A model generated the notes under the pieces. That model ran no database searches and was not told the origin of the DNA. It was given only the letters and a program-made list of their open reading frames with translations. Shown here piece by piece: positions 10,128 through 22,678 of a DNA stretch of 64,000 bases (the first letter of the stretch is position 1; each line of letters opens with the position of its first letter). The stretch is from positions 45,187,359-45,251,358 of the forward strand of contig CM046004.1 in assembly GCA_025175895.1 (NCBI GenBank), given 5' to 3'. The DNA comes from Wurfbainia villosa. Its lineage: Eukaryota > Streptophyta > Magnoliopsida > Zingiberales > Zingiberaceae. The translations under genes and the position numbers were made by a program.

Positions 10128-11766
10128 TCGAAGTATCTTAAAACTCTTGCCAAGCTGGTTTTGTACTTCATTCTTGAATTCTTTGAACTTTTTAAAGAAT
10201 TCTGATTTATGTGTCATAAGATACACATCACCACATCAACTGAAGTCATCAGTAAATGTAAAGAAGTACCTGTAACCACCTCTAGCAGCAACATTGAAAG
10301 GACCACATACATCACTATGTATAAGTTCTAACAAATTTGTTTCTCTTTCGCTGTGTCCACTAAAGGGAGTCTTGGTCATCTTGCCTAAAAGGCAAGACTC
10401 GCATGTCTCATATGATTCAAAATCAAATGAGTCGAGCAGCCCATCCTTATGGAGCTGAGATAAGCGACTCTCATTTATGTGACCTAAGCGACAATGCCAA
10501 AGATAGGTTTGGTTCAACTCATTTGACTTGAACCTCTTGGTACTTATGTTATAGATAGGGCTCTCTAAGTCTAGAAAGTAGAGTCCGTTCATTAGAGGTA
10601 CACTACAATAGAACATATCATTTAAATAAACTGAAAAACATTTGTTCTTTATTATAAATGAAAATCCTTTCTTGTCCAAACAAGAAACTGAAATGATGTT
10701 CTTAGTTAAGGCAAGCACATAACAACAATCATCTAATTCTAGTACAAGCCAGAGGGAAGAGATAGATCATAAGTTCCTACAGCAACAGCAGCAACCCTTG
10801 CTCCATTGCCTACTCGTAGGTCCACCTCGCCCTTTTGTCAATGCCCTACTATTTCTCAGCACCTGCACATTGGTGCAAATGTGAGATGCACATCCGGTAT
10901 CTAATACCCATGATGAAGAAATAAATAGATTCACACCTATAACATTTATTCTTGAAGAAGAAGTCTCACTTCTTTCCTTCTTAAGATCTTCCAGGTAAGC
11001 TTTGCAGTTACGCTTCCAGTGTCCAGCTTCCTTGCAGTGGATGCAAGCCACTTCCTTGGCTACCCCTCCTTTGGGTTTAAGTTCTTTGCCTTTGCCCTTG
11101 GCTTGGGACTTTCCCTTACCTTTAGGCTTGCTTTTTGTGCACCATCAAAATGGCATCAGATTTTCCCTTCTTAAGGTTAAGCTAAGCAGTTCTCAACATG
11201 CTGAGCATCTCAGGCAGTGGCTTATCAATTTCATTCATGTTATAATTCATGAAAAATTGATTGTAGGCTTGTGGCAAAGATTGCAAGATTAGGTCAGTGG
11301 CCAGGTCTTGGCTTAGTGGGAATCTCAGCCTTTGTAGGTTTTATATGTACCTAATCATCTTGAGTACATATGGACCTACGAGAGTCCCATCTTGCATTTT
11401 GGACCCAAATAATGCCTTAGAGACTTCATATCTCTCATGCCTTGCTTGTCCTTGATATAGTTGACGAAGATGTCCAACCATATCAAAAGCATTCATGAAC
11501 TTATGTTGCTTCTGAAGCTCAGAGTTCATGGTCGCGAGCATTAGACATGACACATTTAATGCATCATCTTGATGCTTCTTGTAAGCATATTTGTCATTTC
11601 AGGCGCGTGGCGGAGGTGCCTCGGAATGGGTGCTCAGACGATACAACTTCCTTTCTTGTGTGAGAACAATTCTCAGGTTACTGTACTAGTCCAGGAAATT
11701 TGCTCAATTGAGCTTGTCCTTCTCAAGGACAGAATGTAGAGAGAGAGTGTTCGTGTTTGTCGACAT
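10128..11766 (-). pseudogene. gag-pol: Copia-C gag-protease-integrase, truncated (array member 1)
   Basis: Read on the minus strand from ATG 11766: gag body, Lys/Gly-rich linker, CCHC knuckle (CIHCKEAGHWKRNC, about 11050-11005), protease DTG near 10900, GAG-pre-integrase zinc finger (HCRLGH ... CESC) and the start of the integrase core (HSDVCGP). It then stops at the deletion junction in the integrase. Frameshifts lie near 11340 and 10780. It has no RT or RNase H, so it could not move by itself. Confidence 0.85.
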
Positions 11767-12554
11767 AGTTATATACAACATACAATGCAGAATTAATATC
11801 ATATTCCTTTTATCATTTAATTAGGCCATAATCAAATGATGCTCCCACTGAATTATAGGAATTTTGCAGAATCGAGTTATGGATGTGGTCAAACCACATT
11901 ACCAGATTCATACAAACTAGCTATAATTCTTGCAGGACAAGATCCACATCATACTAAGCCTTGAGTTAGCTTTGGCTAAATCGCCCATGACTTAGTACGA
12001 TCGATGGGTAACACATTACTGATTACATCTCTATGAAACTCTTGTTTATAGGATCAAGACCCACATTTACAAAAGACCTTGAGTTAGCATTGGCTAAATC
12101 GCCCAAGATTTAGTGTAAATGCTATCTTAACCTATCTGATTGGAATATGCCTATAGTTCTACTCGATCCAATTGAGTTAACTAGTTTTGCTCAATCTAAT
12201 TGAGCTTATTCTAACCCAAGCTTGATAGGCGAGACCAAGATTGTCCCTCCGCACCCTACCAAGATAATATGCGTTGCTCTGCTTTGGCATATTCAACAAC
12301 AACAAATGATCAAGGTAGTGATGGGTATCAAGGCTCGGTAGGCATTTTCGAGTTTATTCGATTATGATCTAATCTAATCGCAATGTGTATCTTATACGCA
12401 TTTAGGCCTTTATTATTCTATATTAGCATGCATCTCATACATACAATCATTATTCTAGCATGCATCATATACATACAAGAAAAATATCCTAGCATGCATC
12501 ATATACATACAAACATTATTCTACTAGCATGCATCACATACATACAAGCAAAAT

Positions 12555-12598
<44 letters not shown>

Positions 12599-13386
12599 AC
12601 TGTGATGTAGTCATGGGCCTACTTCGATCTTCTCAAGCCAATGAGAAGATCGGACGGTCAACCTAAGGCTAGCGGCTTCTCCAAGCGCTTCCTTTGACCG
12701 CCATGTGTCGTCGGCACCCTTCTCGTAACCTCGTCTTCAAGTGGACTTTCCACCGCTCCATTTTGTACATTACAAATATGAAACTCGAGTCACATTCGAG
12801 TCTAAAACTATTTACAACTAGAATATCATAAGAAGTGGTACGACGCACAGGTCGCATACACTATACAACACACACAACCACAAAAATGGCACGCAGGCCG
12901 TATTATGAATTACAACACATCATCCAATCAAATTGGGGTTATTGGGCCATGACAATCACATAATTATACATAATTATAAATTATGTATTTTTACAGAAAA
13001 TTTCTATAATTTTTCCTATTTTGTTTTTCAATTTTATGAGTCACCTCCCCGTAACGGTCCCGCTAAGCGGTTTCCGAACGCGATTGCGGGACAAGGCCCC
13101 TTTCGGGGATAGGGGCAGCACCCCTACTCGCAAAATAAACTTTGTGAGTGTCTCTACAATGATCTTACAACAACTTAAGTCGCTGTCCCAAAAACCTAAA
13201 GCGAGAACTCGCTGTTTCGGAGAGTTTTTCTCGACTTGGCTTACGTCCCAACACTGTTGCTTGATTCTTCGAGAAAAATACCCAAAAATTCTATAAAATT
13301 TGGAAATTTACAGAAACATATAAATCTGTAATTTTTATATCTAATACAAAAATTATAAAAATGAAACACATACATGCTTCGCACAT
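11767..13386 (-). other. Copia-C 5' leader (array member 1)
   Basis: Untranslated leader of about 1.6 kb between PBS and gag. It holds a direct repeat of about 45 bp (CTTGAGTTAGC...GGCTAAATCGCCCA) near 11960 and 12080, four copies of a short AGCATGCATCATATACATACAA-like unit at about 12425-12545, and a TA microsatellite at about 12556-12595. No conserved ORF is seen. Confidence 0.7.
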
Positions 13387-13399
13387 GGCTCTGATACCA
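13387..13399 (-). other. Copia-C primer-binding site (initiator Met tRNA), array member 1
   Basis: Plus strand GGCTCTGATACCA is the complement of TGGTATCAGAGCC, the standard copia PBS. It lies one base from the LTR at 13401. Confidence 0.92.
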
Positions 13400-13400
13400 C

Positions 13401-15215
13401 TGTTGGACTTTACGAGCCGCAAAAACTGCATTGCGAAACTTAAAACTAAAACATGTATGTGCTTGTATAAAACCCTAGATCTACCTTATATCTACATGAT
13501 AATGACGTTACCCTCGATACGACGCCCTTCGCAAATCCCGCTCGTCCAAAAGGTTCGCCGGAACTCGAGAGTGTCAAGTGCACACTCCTCTATTGGTATC
13601 CACACAAGCAATAGGTGGAGAAAACACACCCTTGAGTGTGCTAGAACTCTATGGATGGTTATGCCAAGGAGGTTGGGAGAGGGGGTGAGCTTGAGGGAAT
13701 AATCCAAGGAAGAAGATGAAGTTGTGAAGAAGAAGATTGAGTTATGAAGAAGAAGATGGAGTTACCCAAAATCAATTCACCGCCATCAAGAAGTGGCCGG
13801 CCACATTATGGATAGGCGGTTACATGCATGCATGTAACTCCCATGACCCTTGGTCTCCCTCATGAGGTGGCACCATATGACAAAGTCAATGATGATGTGA
13901 AGCATCATCATTGGCTGGCCATGCCAAGTCATCATCATGATATGACATTTGGTCAAGTCAAACTTGACCTTTCATCTTCCCTCTCAAGTCAAGTCAAACT
14001 TGACCTCTTATCTCCCATGGTTGATCAAATCCAACCATTTGATTCAAGTCAATTTAATTTAATGAATCTATATTCATTAATTTAAATTGATTTAATGAAT
14101 CAAATCTAAATTAGACTCATTCAACACTTGAATCAACTTGAGTCTAACTCAATTAGTCTAATTTGGATTACTCTTAATCCAATTTAGTTCATCCCATGAA
14201 CCTAATCCTCATGGTTAATCATATGAACCTAATCTCCATCTAATTGCCCTTATGTGTGTGACCCTATAGGTTCTCGTAACGTTGGTAATGTCCCTAAACT
14301 GATTTAGGAACATAAGCAATGAGCGGTATCTAGCAACACATCATTGCTACCCAAGTTACAAGAATGTTGAGCTCCAACATCACCTTTGTGACTACTAATT
14401 GTGACTCTCATAATATGTGATATTGTCCCTCTATCCTTGACATCTAGATTGACCAATCAAGGCATATACCGTGTCATCCTCGGTATAATCTAAATCTTGA
14501 ACTCCAAGTAGACTCACTCTAATCAAATGAGCTCAATATCTCATATTGACTCACTTGGGCATGCCCATGCACTTCATGGTCTCACTCTATCAAGAATATC
14601 GATGTCACTCCCGTCTTATAGGAGGGATAGATCCCATCTACATCACTCACATCCCTCCGCATAATTTGTTACATACCCAGTAATCGTCTTTATAGTCCAC
14701 CCATTTATGGGTGACGTTTGATGAAGCCAAAGTATGCAACTCCTTATGTAGGGAACCATGGTGACTTCAGGTCTGAGGACTAATAGTCATACTAATAGTC
14801 ACATGAGAAGGTATATGACACTCATATAATGATCCATGATACTTTCTCATGGCGGGTCATTCAGTATACATTCTCCAATGCATAACCATGTGTCAACTTG
14901 ATATCTCATATCCATGACTTGTGAGATCAAGTCATCATGTTGACCTACATGCTAGTCTCTATGCAGTAACATTGTCCCTGAATGTTAATACTTGACTAGG
15001 AATGATTAAGAGTAGTGTTCTCTATATCATCTCATTATCGATTCAACTAATCGATTGATATAGATAAGAACCTACTATTCAAGGACATTATTATATTTAG
15101 TTATTTGGCACCAATACAACTAAATATAATAACCATGCCTTTATAAATAGGAATATGATACAATAAAGTCCATACAACAATTATCACATGATTGTCTCTA
15201 GGGCTTTCACTAACA
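13401..15215 (-). repeat. Copia-C LTR shared by the two array members
   Basis: 1815 bp, TGTTGG at the left and CTAACA at the right in plus view (TGTTAG...CCAACA in element sense). It is the 5' LTR of member 1 (PBS at 13387) and the 3' LTR of member 2 (polypurine tract at 15216-15225, seen as ATCTCCCACT). An 86-codon His-rich frame at 13828-14085 recurs on the antisense strand of other copies and looks fortuitous. Confidence 0.92.
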
Positions 15216-15235
15216 ATCTCCCACTAGCACTAGTG

Positions 15236-18200
15236 TCAATCACCATAGTATCTAATACCCAATGACCTAGTGTGACCATCATGCTTTTTCTGTGCCAAAG
15301 CCTTGGTCAAGGGATCTGCGATGTTAGCCTCTGTGGGTACTCTATAAATCTTCACATCTCCTCTATCGATAATCTCTCGAATGAGATGGAAGCGCCGTAG
15401 TATGTGTTTGGTCCGCTGGTCTGAGCGAGGTTCCTTAGCTTGTGCAATCGCTCCATTGTTGTCAGAATAGAGCTCTATAGGATCTGCAATGCTAGGAACC
15501 ACCCCAAGCTCAGTAATGAACTTGCGAATCCAAACTGCCTCCTTTGCTGCCTCAGATGCAGCAATATACTCGACTTCTGTTGTAGAATCAACAACTGTGT
15601 CCTGCTTCGAACTCTTCCAGCTCACAGTGCCACCATTCAAGCAAAACACGAACCCTGACTGCGATCTATAATCATTCTGGTCAGTTTGGAAGCTGGCATC
15701 GCTGTAACCCTTTACAGCTAGCTCCTCATCGCCTCCAAATATCAAGAAATATTCTTTAGTCCTTCTCAAGTACTTAAGAATATTCTTGACTGCTATCCAG
15801 TGATGCTCACCTGGATCTGACTGGTATCTACTCATCATGCTCAAAGCATACGAGACATCAGGACGAGTACACAGCATGGCGTACATGATAGATCCTATAG
15901 TAGATGCGTAAGGGATCTTATCCATGCGGTCTCTCTCCTCTCTAGAAGAGGGACTTTGAGTCTTCGAAAGACTCACACCATGTGACATCGGTAGAAGTCC
16001 CTTCTTGGAATTCTGCATGGTAAACCGTAGTAATACCGTGTCAATGTATGTACTCTGACTTAGGCCAAGTAATCTCTTAGATCTATCTCTATAGATCTTG
16101 ATGCCTAGAATACAGGCTGCTTCACCTAAGTCCTTCATTGAAAAGCACGTCCCCAGCCACGTCTTCACAGACTGTAGCGAAAGGATGTCATTCCCAATGA
16201 GTAGTATGCCATCCACATACAATATAAGGAAGACAACTATGTTCCCATTAACCCTCTTATAGACACAGGGTTCATCTTCATTCTTGATGAAACTAAACTG
16301 TTTGATGGCATCATCGAATCGAAGATTCCAGCTCTGAGAAGCTTGCTTTAGCCTATAAATGGACCTTTGCAGCTTGCATACTTTTCAAGTATGCTGTGAA
16401 TCTTCAAAACCCTCAGGTTGTATCATGTACACATCCTCGAGTAAGTTTCCATTCAGAAACACGGTTTTGACATCCATCTGCCAGATCTCATAATCGTGGT
16501 ATGCTGCAATAGCAAGCAAGATCCGAATGGACTTAAACATCACCACTGGAGAAAAGGTTTCATCATAGTCAATACCATGAATTTGTTTGAAACATTTAGC
16601 CACCAATCGGCCCTTATAGGTATGCATAAGTCCATGCATGATAGTTTTTCTCCTAAAGACCCACTTACACCCAATGGGTTTGACCCCTTCTGATGGATCA
16701 ACCAAAGTCCATACTTGGTTGGTGTACATGGATTCCATCTCGGATCTCATGGCCTCTAGCCATTTCTCAGAATTTGGGCTCATCACAGCTTCCTGATAGG
16801 AGGTAGGCTCATTCTCAATGAGCATAACGTCATCATGGTCAGACAAGAGAAATGAGTATCTCTCAGGCTGACGACGTACCCTAGCAGATGTGTGAAGAGG
16901 TAGGTCTACCTGAACAGGTGGTTGTTCCACAACTCTTTGTGCAACAACCTCATCACCCACAACACTTTGTGGTTCCTGTTCAACCTCCATCAAGGCCTCA
17001 GTGCTATGGTCCTTATCTTGAATTTCTTCAAGATCGAAGGTACTCCCACTAGTTTTTCTAGAAACAAAATCCCTTTCTAGAAAAACTCCAGTCTTTGCCA
17101 CAAACACTTTGTCTTGGTTTGGGAATGTAGAAGTAATATCCCTTTGTATCCTTGGGATATCCAACAAATTAGCACCTATTGGATTTGGGTCCCGGTTTAT
17201 GCGAGACTTGGCGTCGAGCGTAAGCCTCACAACCCCAAATCCTCATAAAAGACATCTTAGGATTTCTCCCCTCCATATCGTATATAGTGTCTTTATATGA
17301 CCTTGGATGGTACACGGTTAAGGGTAAAGGCATGTGTCTAGAGCATATCCCAAAAGGATATAGGAAGATCTGTGACTCATCATAGATTATACCATATCTA
17401 ATAGGGTACGATTCCTCATTTCGGATACACCATTCCACTATGGTGTTCCAGGAGGAGTGAGTTGGGATAGAATCCCACACTAAGCTAGATAGTCACGAAA
17501 CTCATGGCTAAGGTATTCCCCACCTCGATCCCATCAGTATCTTAATACTCTTGCCAAGTTGGTTTTGTACTTCATTCTTGAATTCTTTGAACTTTTCAAA
17601 GGATTCTGATTTATGTGTCATAAGATACACATAACCATATCTACTGAAGTCATCAGTAAATGTAATGAAGTACTTGTAACCACCTCTAGCAGCAACATTG
17701 AAAGGACCACATACATCACTATGTATAAGTTCTAACAAATCTATTGCTCTTTCGTTGTGTACACTAAAGGGAGTCTTGGTAATCTTGCCTAAAAGGTAAG
17801 ACTCGCATGTCTCATATGATTCAAAATCAAATGAGTCTAGCAGCCCATCCTTATGGAGCAGAGATAAGCGACTCTCATTTATGTGACCTAAGCGACAATG
17901 CCAGAGATAGATTTGGTTCAACTCATTTGACTTGAACCTCTTGGTACTTATGTTATAGATAGGGCTCTCTAAGTCTAGAAAGTAGAGTCCGTTCATTAGA
18001 GGTGAACTACAATAGAACATATCATTTAAATAAACTGAACAACATTTGTTCTTTATTATAAATGAAAATCCTTTCTTGTCCAAATAAGAAACTGAAATGA
18101 TGTTCTTAGTTAAGGCAGGCACATAACAACATTCATCTAATTCTAGTACAAGCCCGGAGGGCAGAGATAGAACATAAGTTCCTACAGCAACAACAGCAAC

Positions 18201-19162
18201 CCTTGCTCCATTGCCTACTCGTAGGTCCACCTTGCCCTTTATCAATGCCCTGCTATTTCTCAGCGCCTGCACATTGGTACAAATGTGAGATGGACATCCA
18301 GTATCTAATACCCATGATGAAGAAATAGATAGATTGACTTCTATAACATTTATACCAGAAGTAGAAGTCTCACTTCTCATCTACTTAAGATCTTCGGTAA
18401 GCTTTGCGATTACGCTTCGATGTCCGGCTTCCTTGCGGTGAAAGCAAGCCCCTTCATAGCTACCCCTCCTTTGGGTTTAAGTTCTTTGCCTTTGCCCTTG
18501 GCAGGACTTTCCCTTACCTTTAGGCTTGCCCTTGCCTTTCTTCTTGTGCACCATCAAAATGGTGTCATATTTTCCTTCTTAAGGTTAAGCTCGTGATTCT
18601 CAACATCTCTTTGAGCATTATCAATTTCATTCATGTTATAATTCATTACAAATTGATTGTAGGCTTGTGGCAAAGATTGCAAGATTAGGTCGATGGCTAG
18701 CTCTTGGCCAAGTGGGAATCCCGACCTTTGTAGGTTTTCTCGTACCCCAATCATCTTGAGTACATTTTGACCTGAGTCCCATCTTGCATTTTGGACCCAA
18801 ATAATGCCTTAGAGACTTCATATCTCTCATGCCTTGCTTGTCCTTGATATAGTTGCGAAGATGTCCAACCATATCATAAGCATTCATGAACTCGTGTGTT
18901 ATACGAAGCTTCGAGTTCATGGTCGCGAGCATTAGACATGACACATCTAATGCATCATCTTGATGCTTCTTGTAAGCATCTTTGTTGGCTCGCGAGGTAG
19001 CGATGGGAGGTGCCTCGGAATGGATTGCTCTCGGGCGTACAGCTTCCTTTCTTAGGTGAGAACAATTCTCAGGTTCCTGTACCAGTCCAGGAAATTTGCT
19101 CCATTGAGCTTGTCCTTCTCAAGGACAGATCGCAGAGAGAGAGTGTTCGTGTTTGTCGACAT
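15236..19162 (-). pseudogene. gag-pol: Copia-C gag-pol, full-length but broken (array member 2)
   Basis: From ATG 19162 on the minus strand: gag (to about 18400), damaged CCHC knuckle, protease DTG at about 18310, GAG-pre-integrase zinc finger near 17900-17800, integrase core, the Copia RT domain (16790-15900; the YVDD site reads YVDG at about 16215) and RNase H (DSTTEVEYIAASEAA, about 15600), ending at 15236. Breaks occur near 18780, 18555, 18380, 17508, 17170, 16385 and 16222. Gag-pol of the family is one long frame, so these are losses. The RT active-site change and shifts make it inactive. Confidence 0.88.
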
Positions 19163-19949
19163 AGTTATCTACAACGCCTGTGCAGAGAATTAATATCATA
19201 TTCCTTTTATCATTTAATTAGGCCGTAATCAAATAATGCTCCCACTGAATTATAGGAATTTTGCAGAATCGAGTTATGGATGTGGTCAAACCACATTACT
19301 AGATTCATACAAACTAGCTATAATTCTTGCGGGACAATATCCACATCATACTAAGTCTTGAGTTAGCTTTGGCTAAATCGCCCAAGACTTAGTACGATCG
19401 GTGGGTAACACATTACCGATTACATCTCTATGCAACTCTTGTTTATAAGATCAAGACCCACATTTACAAAAGACCTTGAGTTAGCTTTGGCTAAATTGCC
19501 CATGATTTAGTTTAAATGCGATCTTAACCTATTTGATTGGAATATGCCTATAGTTCTACTCGATCCAATTGAGTTAACTAGTTTTGCTCAATCTAATTGT
19601 GCTTACTCTAACCCAAGCATGATAAGCGGGACCAGGATTGTCCCTCCGCACCCTACCAAGATAATATGCATTGCTGTGCTTTGGCAGATTCAACAACAAC
19701 AAATGATCGAGGTAGTGATGGGTATCAAGGCTCGATAGGCATTTTCGAGTTGATTCGATTAGGATCTAATCTAATCGTAATGTGTATCTTATACGCATTT
19801 AGGCCTTTATTATCCTATATTAGCATGCATCACATACATACAATCATTATTCTAGCATGCATCATATACATACAAGAAAAATATCCTAGCATGCATCATA
19901 TACATACAAGCATTATTCTACTAGCATGCATCACATACATACAAGCAAA

Positions 19950-20011
<62 letters not shown>

Positions 20012-20805
20012 ACTGTGATGTAGTCATGGGCAAACTATGATCTTCTCAAGCCAATGAGAAGAATGGACGGTCAACCTAAGGCTAGCGGCTTCTCCAAGCG
20101 CTTCCTTTGACCGTCATGTGTCGTCGGCACCCTTCTAGTAACCTCGTCTTCAAGTGGACTTTCCACCGCTGCAATTTGTACATTACAAATATGAAACTCT
20201 AGTTACATTTGAGTGTAAAACTATTTACAACTAGAATATCATAAGAAGTGGTACGACGCGCAGGTCGCATACACTATACAACACGCACAACCACAAAAAT
20301 GGCACGCATGCCGTATTATGAATTACAACACATCATCCAATAAAAATGGGGTTATTGGGATATGAAAATCACAGAATTATACATAATTCTAAATTATGTA
20401 TTTTTATAGAAAATTTCTATAATTTTTCCTATTTTTTTTCAATTTATGAGTCACCTTCCCGTAACGGTCCCATAGGCGGTTTCCGGGCGCGATCGCAGGA
20501 CAAGGCCCCTTTCGGGGATATGGGCAACGCCCCTACTCGCAAAATAAACTTTGCGAGTATCCCTACAATGATCTTACAGCAACTTAAGTCACTGTCCCAA
20601 AAACCTAAAGTGAGAACTCGCCGTTTCGGAGAGTTTTTCTCGACGGTTGAAGCCTACAAGTGTCCCAACACTCGTTGCTTCGATACTTCGATAAAAATAC
20701 CCAAAAATTCTATAAAAATAGGAAATTTACAGAAACATATAAATCTGTAATTTTTATATCTAATACAAAAATTACAAAAACAAAACACATACATGCTTCG
20801 CACGT
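19163..20805 (-). other. Copia-C 5' leader (array member 2) with TA microsatellite
   Basis: Same leader as 11767-13386, with the GGCTAAATCGCCCA direct repeats near 19370 and 19490, AGCATGCATC units at about 19820-19945 and a longer (TA)n tract at about 19951-20008. No gene is seen. Confidence 0.7.
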
Positions 20806-20818
20806 GGCTCTGATACCA
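20806..20818 (-). other. Copia-C primer-binding site, array member 2
   Basis: GGCTCTGATACCA in plus view, complement of the initiator Met tRNA site. The LTR starts two bases on. Confidence 0.92.
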
Positions 20819-20819
20819 C

Positions 20820-22678
20820 TATTGGACTTTCTGAGCCGCAAAAACCGCTTTTTGCGTTGCGGAAATCCCAGAAGTCTGGCCACGGATCCGTGAGAAGATG
20901 TATTAAAACTAAAACATGTATGTGCTTGTATAAAACCCTAGATCTACCTTAGATCTACATGATAAGGATGTTACCCTTGATGCGACGCCCTTCGCAAATT
21001 CCGCTCGTCCAAAAGGTTTGCTGGAACTCGAGAGTGTCAAGTGAACACTCCTCTATTGGTATCCACAAAAGCAATAGGTGGAGAAAACACACCCTTGAGT
21101 GTGCTAGCACTCTATGGATGGTTCGGCCAAGGAGGTTGGGAGAGGGGGAGAGCTTGAGGGAATAATCCAAGGAAGAAGATGAAGTTGTGATGAAGAAGAT
21201 GGAGTTATGAAGAAGAAGATGGAGTTACCCAAAATCAATTCACCGCCATCAAGAAGTGGCCGGCCACATTATGGAGAGGGGGTTACATGCATGCATGTAA
21301 CTCCCATGACCCTTGGTCTCCCTCATGAGGTGGCACCATATGACAAAGTCAATGATGATGTGGAGCATCATCATTGGCCGGCCATGCCAAGTCATCATCA
21401 TGACATGACATTTGGTCAAGTCAAACTTGACCTTTCATCTTCCCTCTTAAGTCAAGTCAAACTTGACCTCTTATCTCCCATGGTTGATCAAATCCAACCA
21501 TTTGATTCAAGTCAATTTAATTTAATGAATCTCTATTCATTAATTTAAATTGATTTGATGAATCAAATCTAAATTAGACTCATTCAACACTTAAATCAAC
21601 TTGAGTCTAACTCAATTAGTCTAATTTGGATTACTCTTAATCCAATTTGGTTCATCCCATGAACCTAATCCTCATGGTTCATCATATGAACCTAATATCC
21701 ATCTAATTGCCCTTATATGTGTGACCCTATAGGTTCTCGTAACGTTGGAAATATCCCTAAACCGATTTAGGAACATAAACAATGAGCGGTATCTAGCAAC
21801 ACATCATTGCTACCCAAGTTACAAGAATGTTGAGCTCCAACATCACCTTTGTGACTACTAATTGTGACTCTCACAATATGTGACAATGCCCCTCTATCCT
21901 TGACATCTAGATTGACCAATCGAGGCATAGACCGTGTCATCCTCGGTATAATCTAAATCTTGAACTCCAAGTAGACTAACTCTAATCAAATGAGCTCAAT
22001 ATCTCATATTGACTCATTTGGGCATGGCCATGCACTTCATGGTCTCACTCTATCAAGAATATCGATGTCACTCTCGTCATATAGGAGGGATAGATCCCAT
22101 CTACGTCACTCACATCCCTCCGCATAATTTGTTACATACCCAGTAATCGCCTTTATAGTCCACCCATTTATGGGTGACGTTTGACGAAGCCAAAGTATGC
22201 AACTCCTTATGTAGGAAACCATGGTGACTTCAGGTCTAAGGACTAATAGTCATACTAATACCCACATGAGAAAGTATGTGACACTCATATAACGATCCAT
22301 GATACTTCCTCATGGAGGGTCATTCAGTATACATTCTCCAATGCATACTCATGTGTCAACTTGATATCTCATATCCATGACTTGTGAGATCAAGTCATCA
22401 TGTTGACCAACATGCTAGTCTCTACGCATTAACATTGTCCCTGAATGTTAATACTCGACTAGGAATGATTAAGAGTAGTGTTGTCTATATCATCTCATTA
22501 TCGATTCAACTAATCGATTGATATAGATAAGAACCTACTACTCAAGGACTTTATTATATTTAGTTATTTGACACCAATACAAGTAAATATAATAACCATG
22601 CCTTTATAAATAGGAATATGTTACAATAAAGTCCATACAACAATCATCACATGATTGACTCTAGGGCTTTCACTAACA
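20820..22678 (-). repeat. Copia-C 5' LTR of array member 2 (outer right LTR)
   Basis: 1859 bp. The left end reads TATTGG instead of TGTTGG, a G-to-A change in the terminal dinucleotide. The right end CTAACA is followed by the ATGAC target duplication and Copia-B coding sequence. Confidence 0.92.

Larger units (their letters stand above)
1..12297. repeat. Left copy of a >=12.3 kb duplicated block (period about 51.7 kb)
   Basis: Position 1 aligns with 51739 and position 12297 with 64000. The block covers the Gypsy-T 3' region, its 3' LTR, the Copia-B gag remnant and the start of the minus-strand Copia-C array. Both copies share the same ATGAG and ATGAC insertion junctions and the same LTR-to-integrase deletion junction, so they descend from one locus rather than from independent insertions. 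Scattered substitutions and many small indels separate them. Both copies run off the window edge, so the true length is unknown. Confidence 0.9.
9853..22678 (-). mobile_element. Copia-C array on the minus strand: LTR fragment-internal-LTR-internal-LTR
   Basis: 12826 bp between perfect 5-bp duplications ATGAC (9848-9852 and 22679-22683), so the whole array behaves as one insertion in the protease region of Copia-B. In plus coordinates the order is: 275-bp LTR fragment, deleted internal region, PBS, full LTR, complete internal region, PBS, full LTR. The middle LTR is shared by both internal regions. This is the product expected of unequal recombination between LTRs after one insertion. Confidence 0.9.

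Noticed and set aside
13387..13399. tRNA fragment
   Set aside because: It is the complement of the 3' end of initiator Met tRNA at an LTR edge, i.e. a primer-binding site. No tRNA gene body is present.
13828..14085. His-rich 86-codon ORF, also at 21207-21548 and on the other strand at 26690-26872 and 33877-34059
   Set aside because: It recurs only because it lies in the Copia-C LTR, antisense to the element. Length and start vary between copies and no domain is seen.
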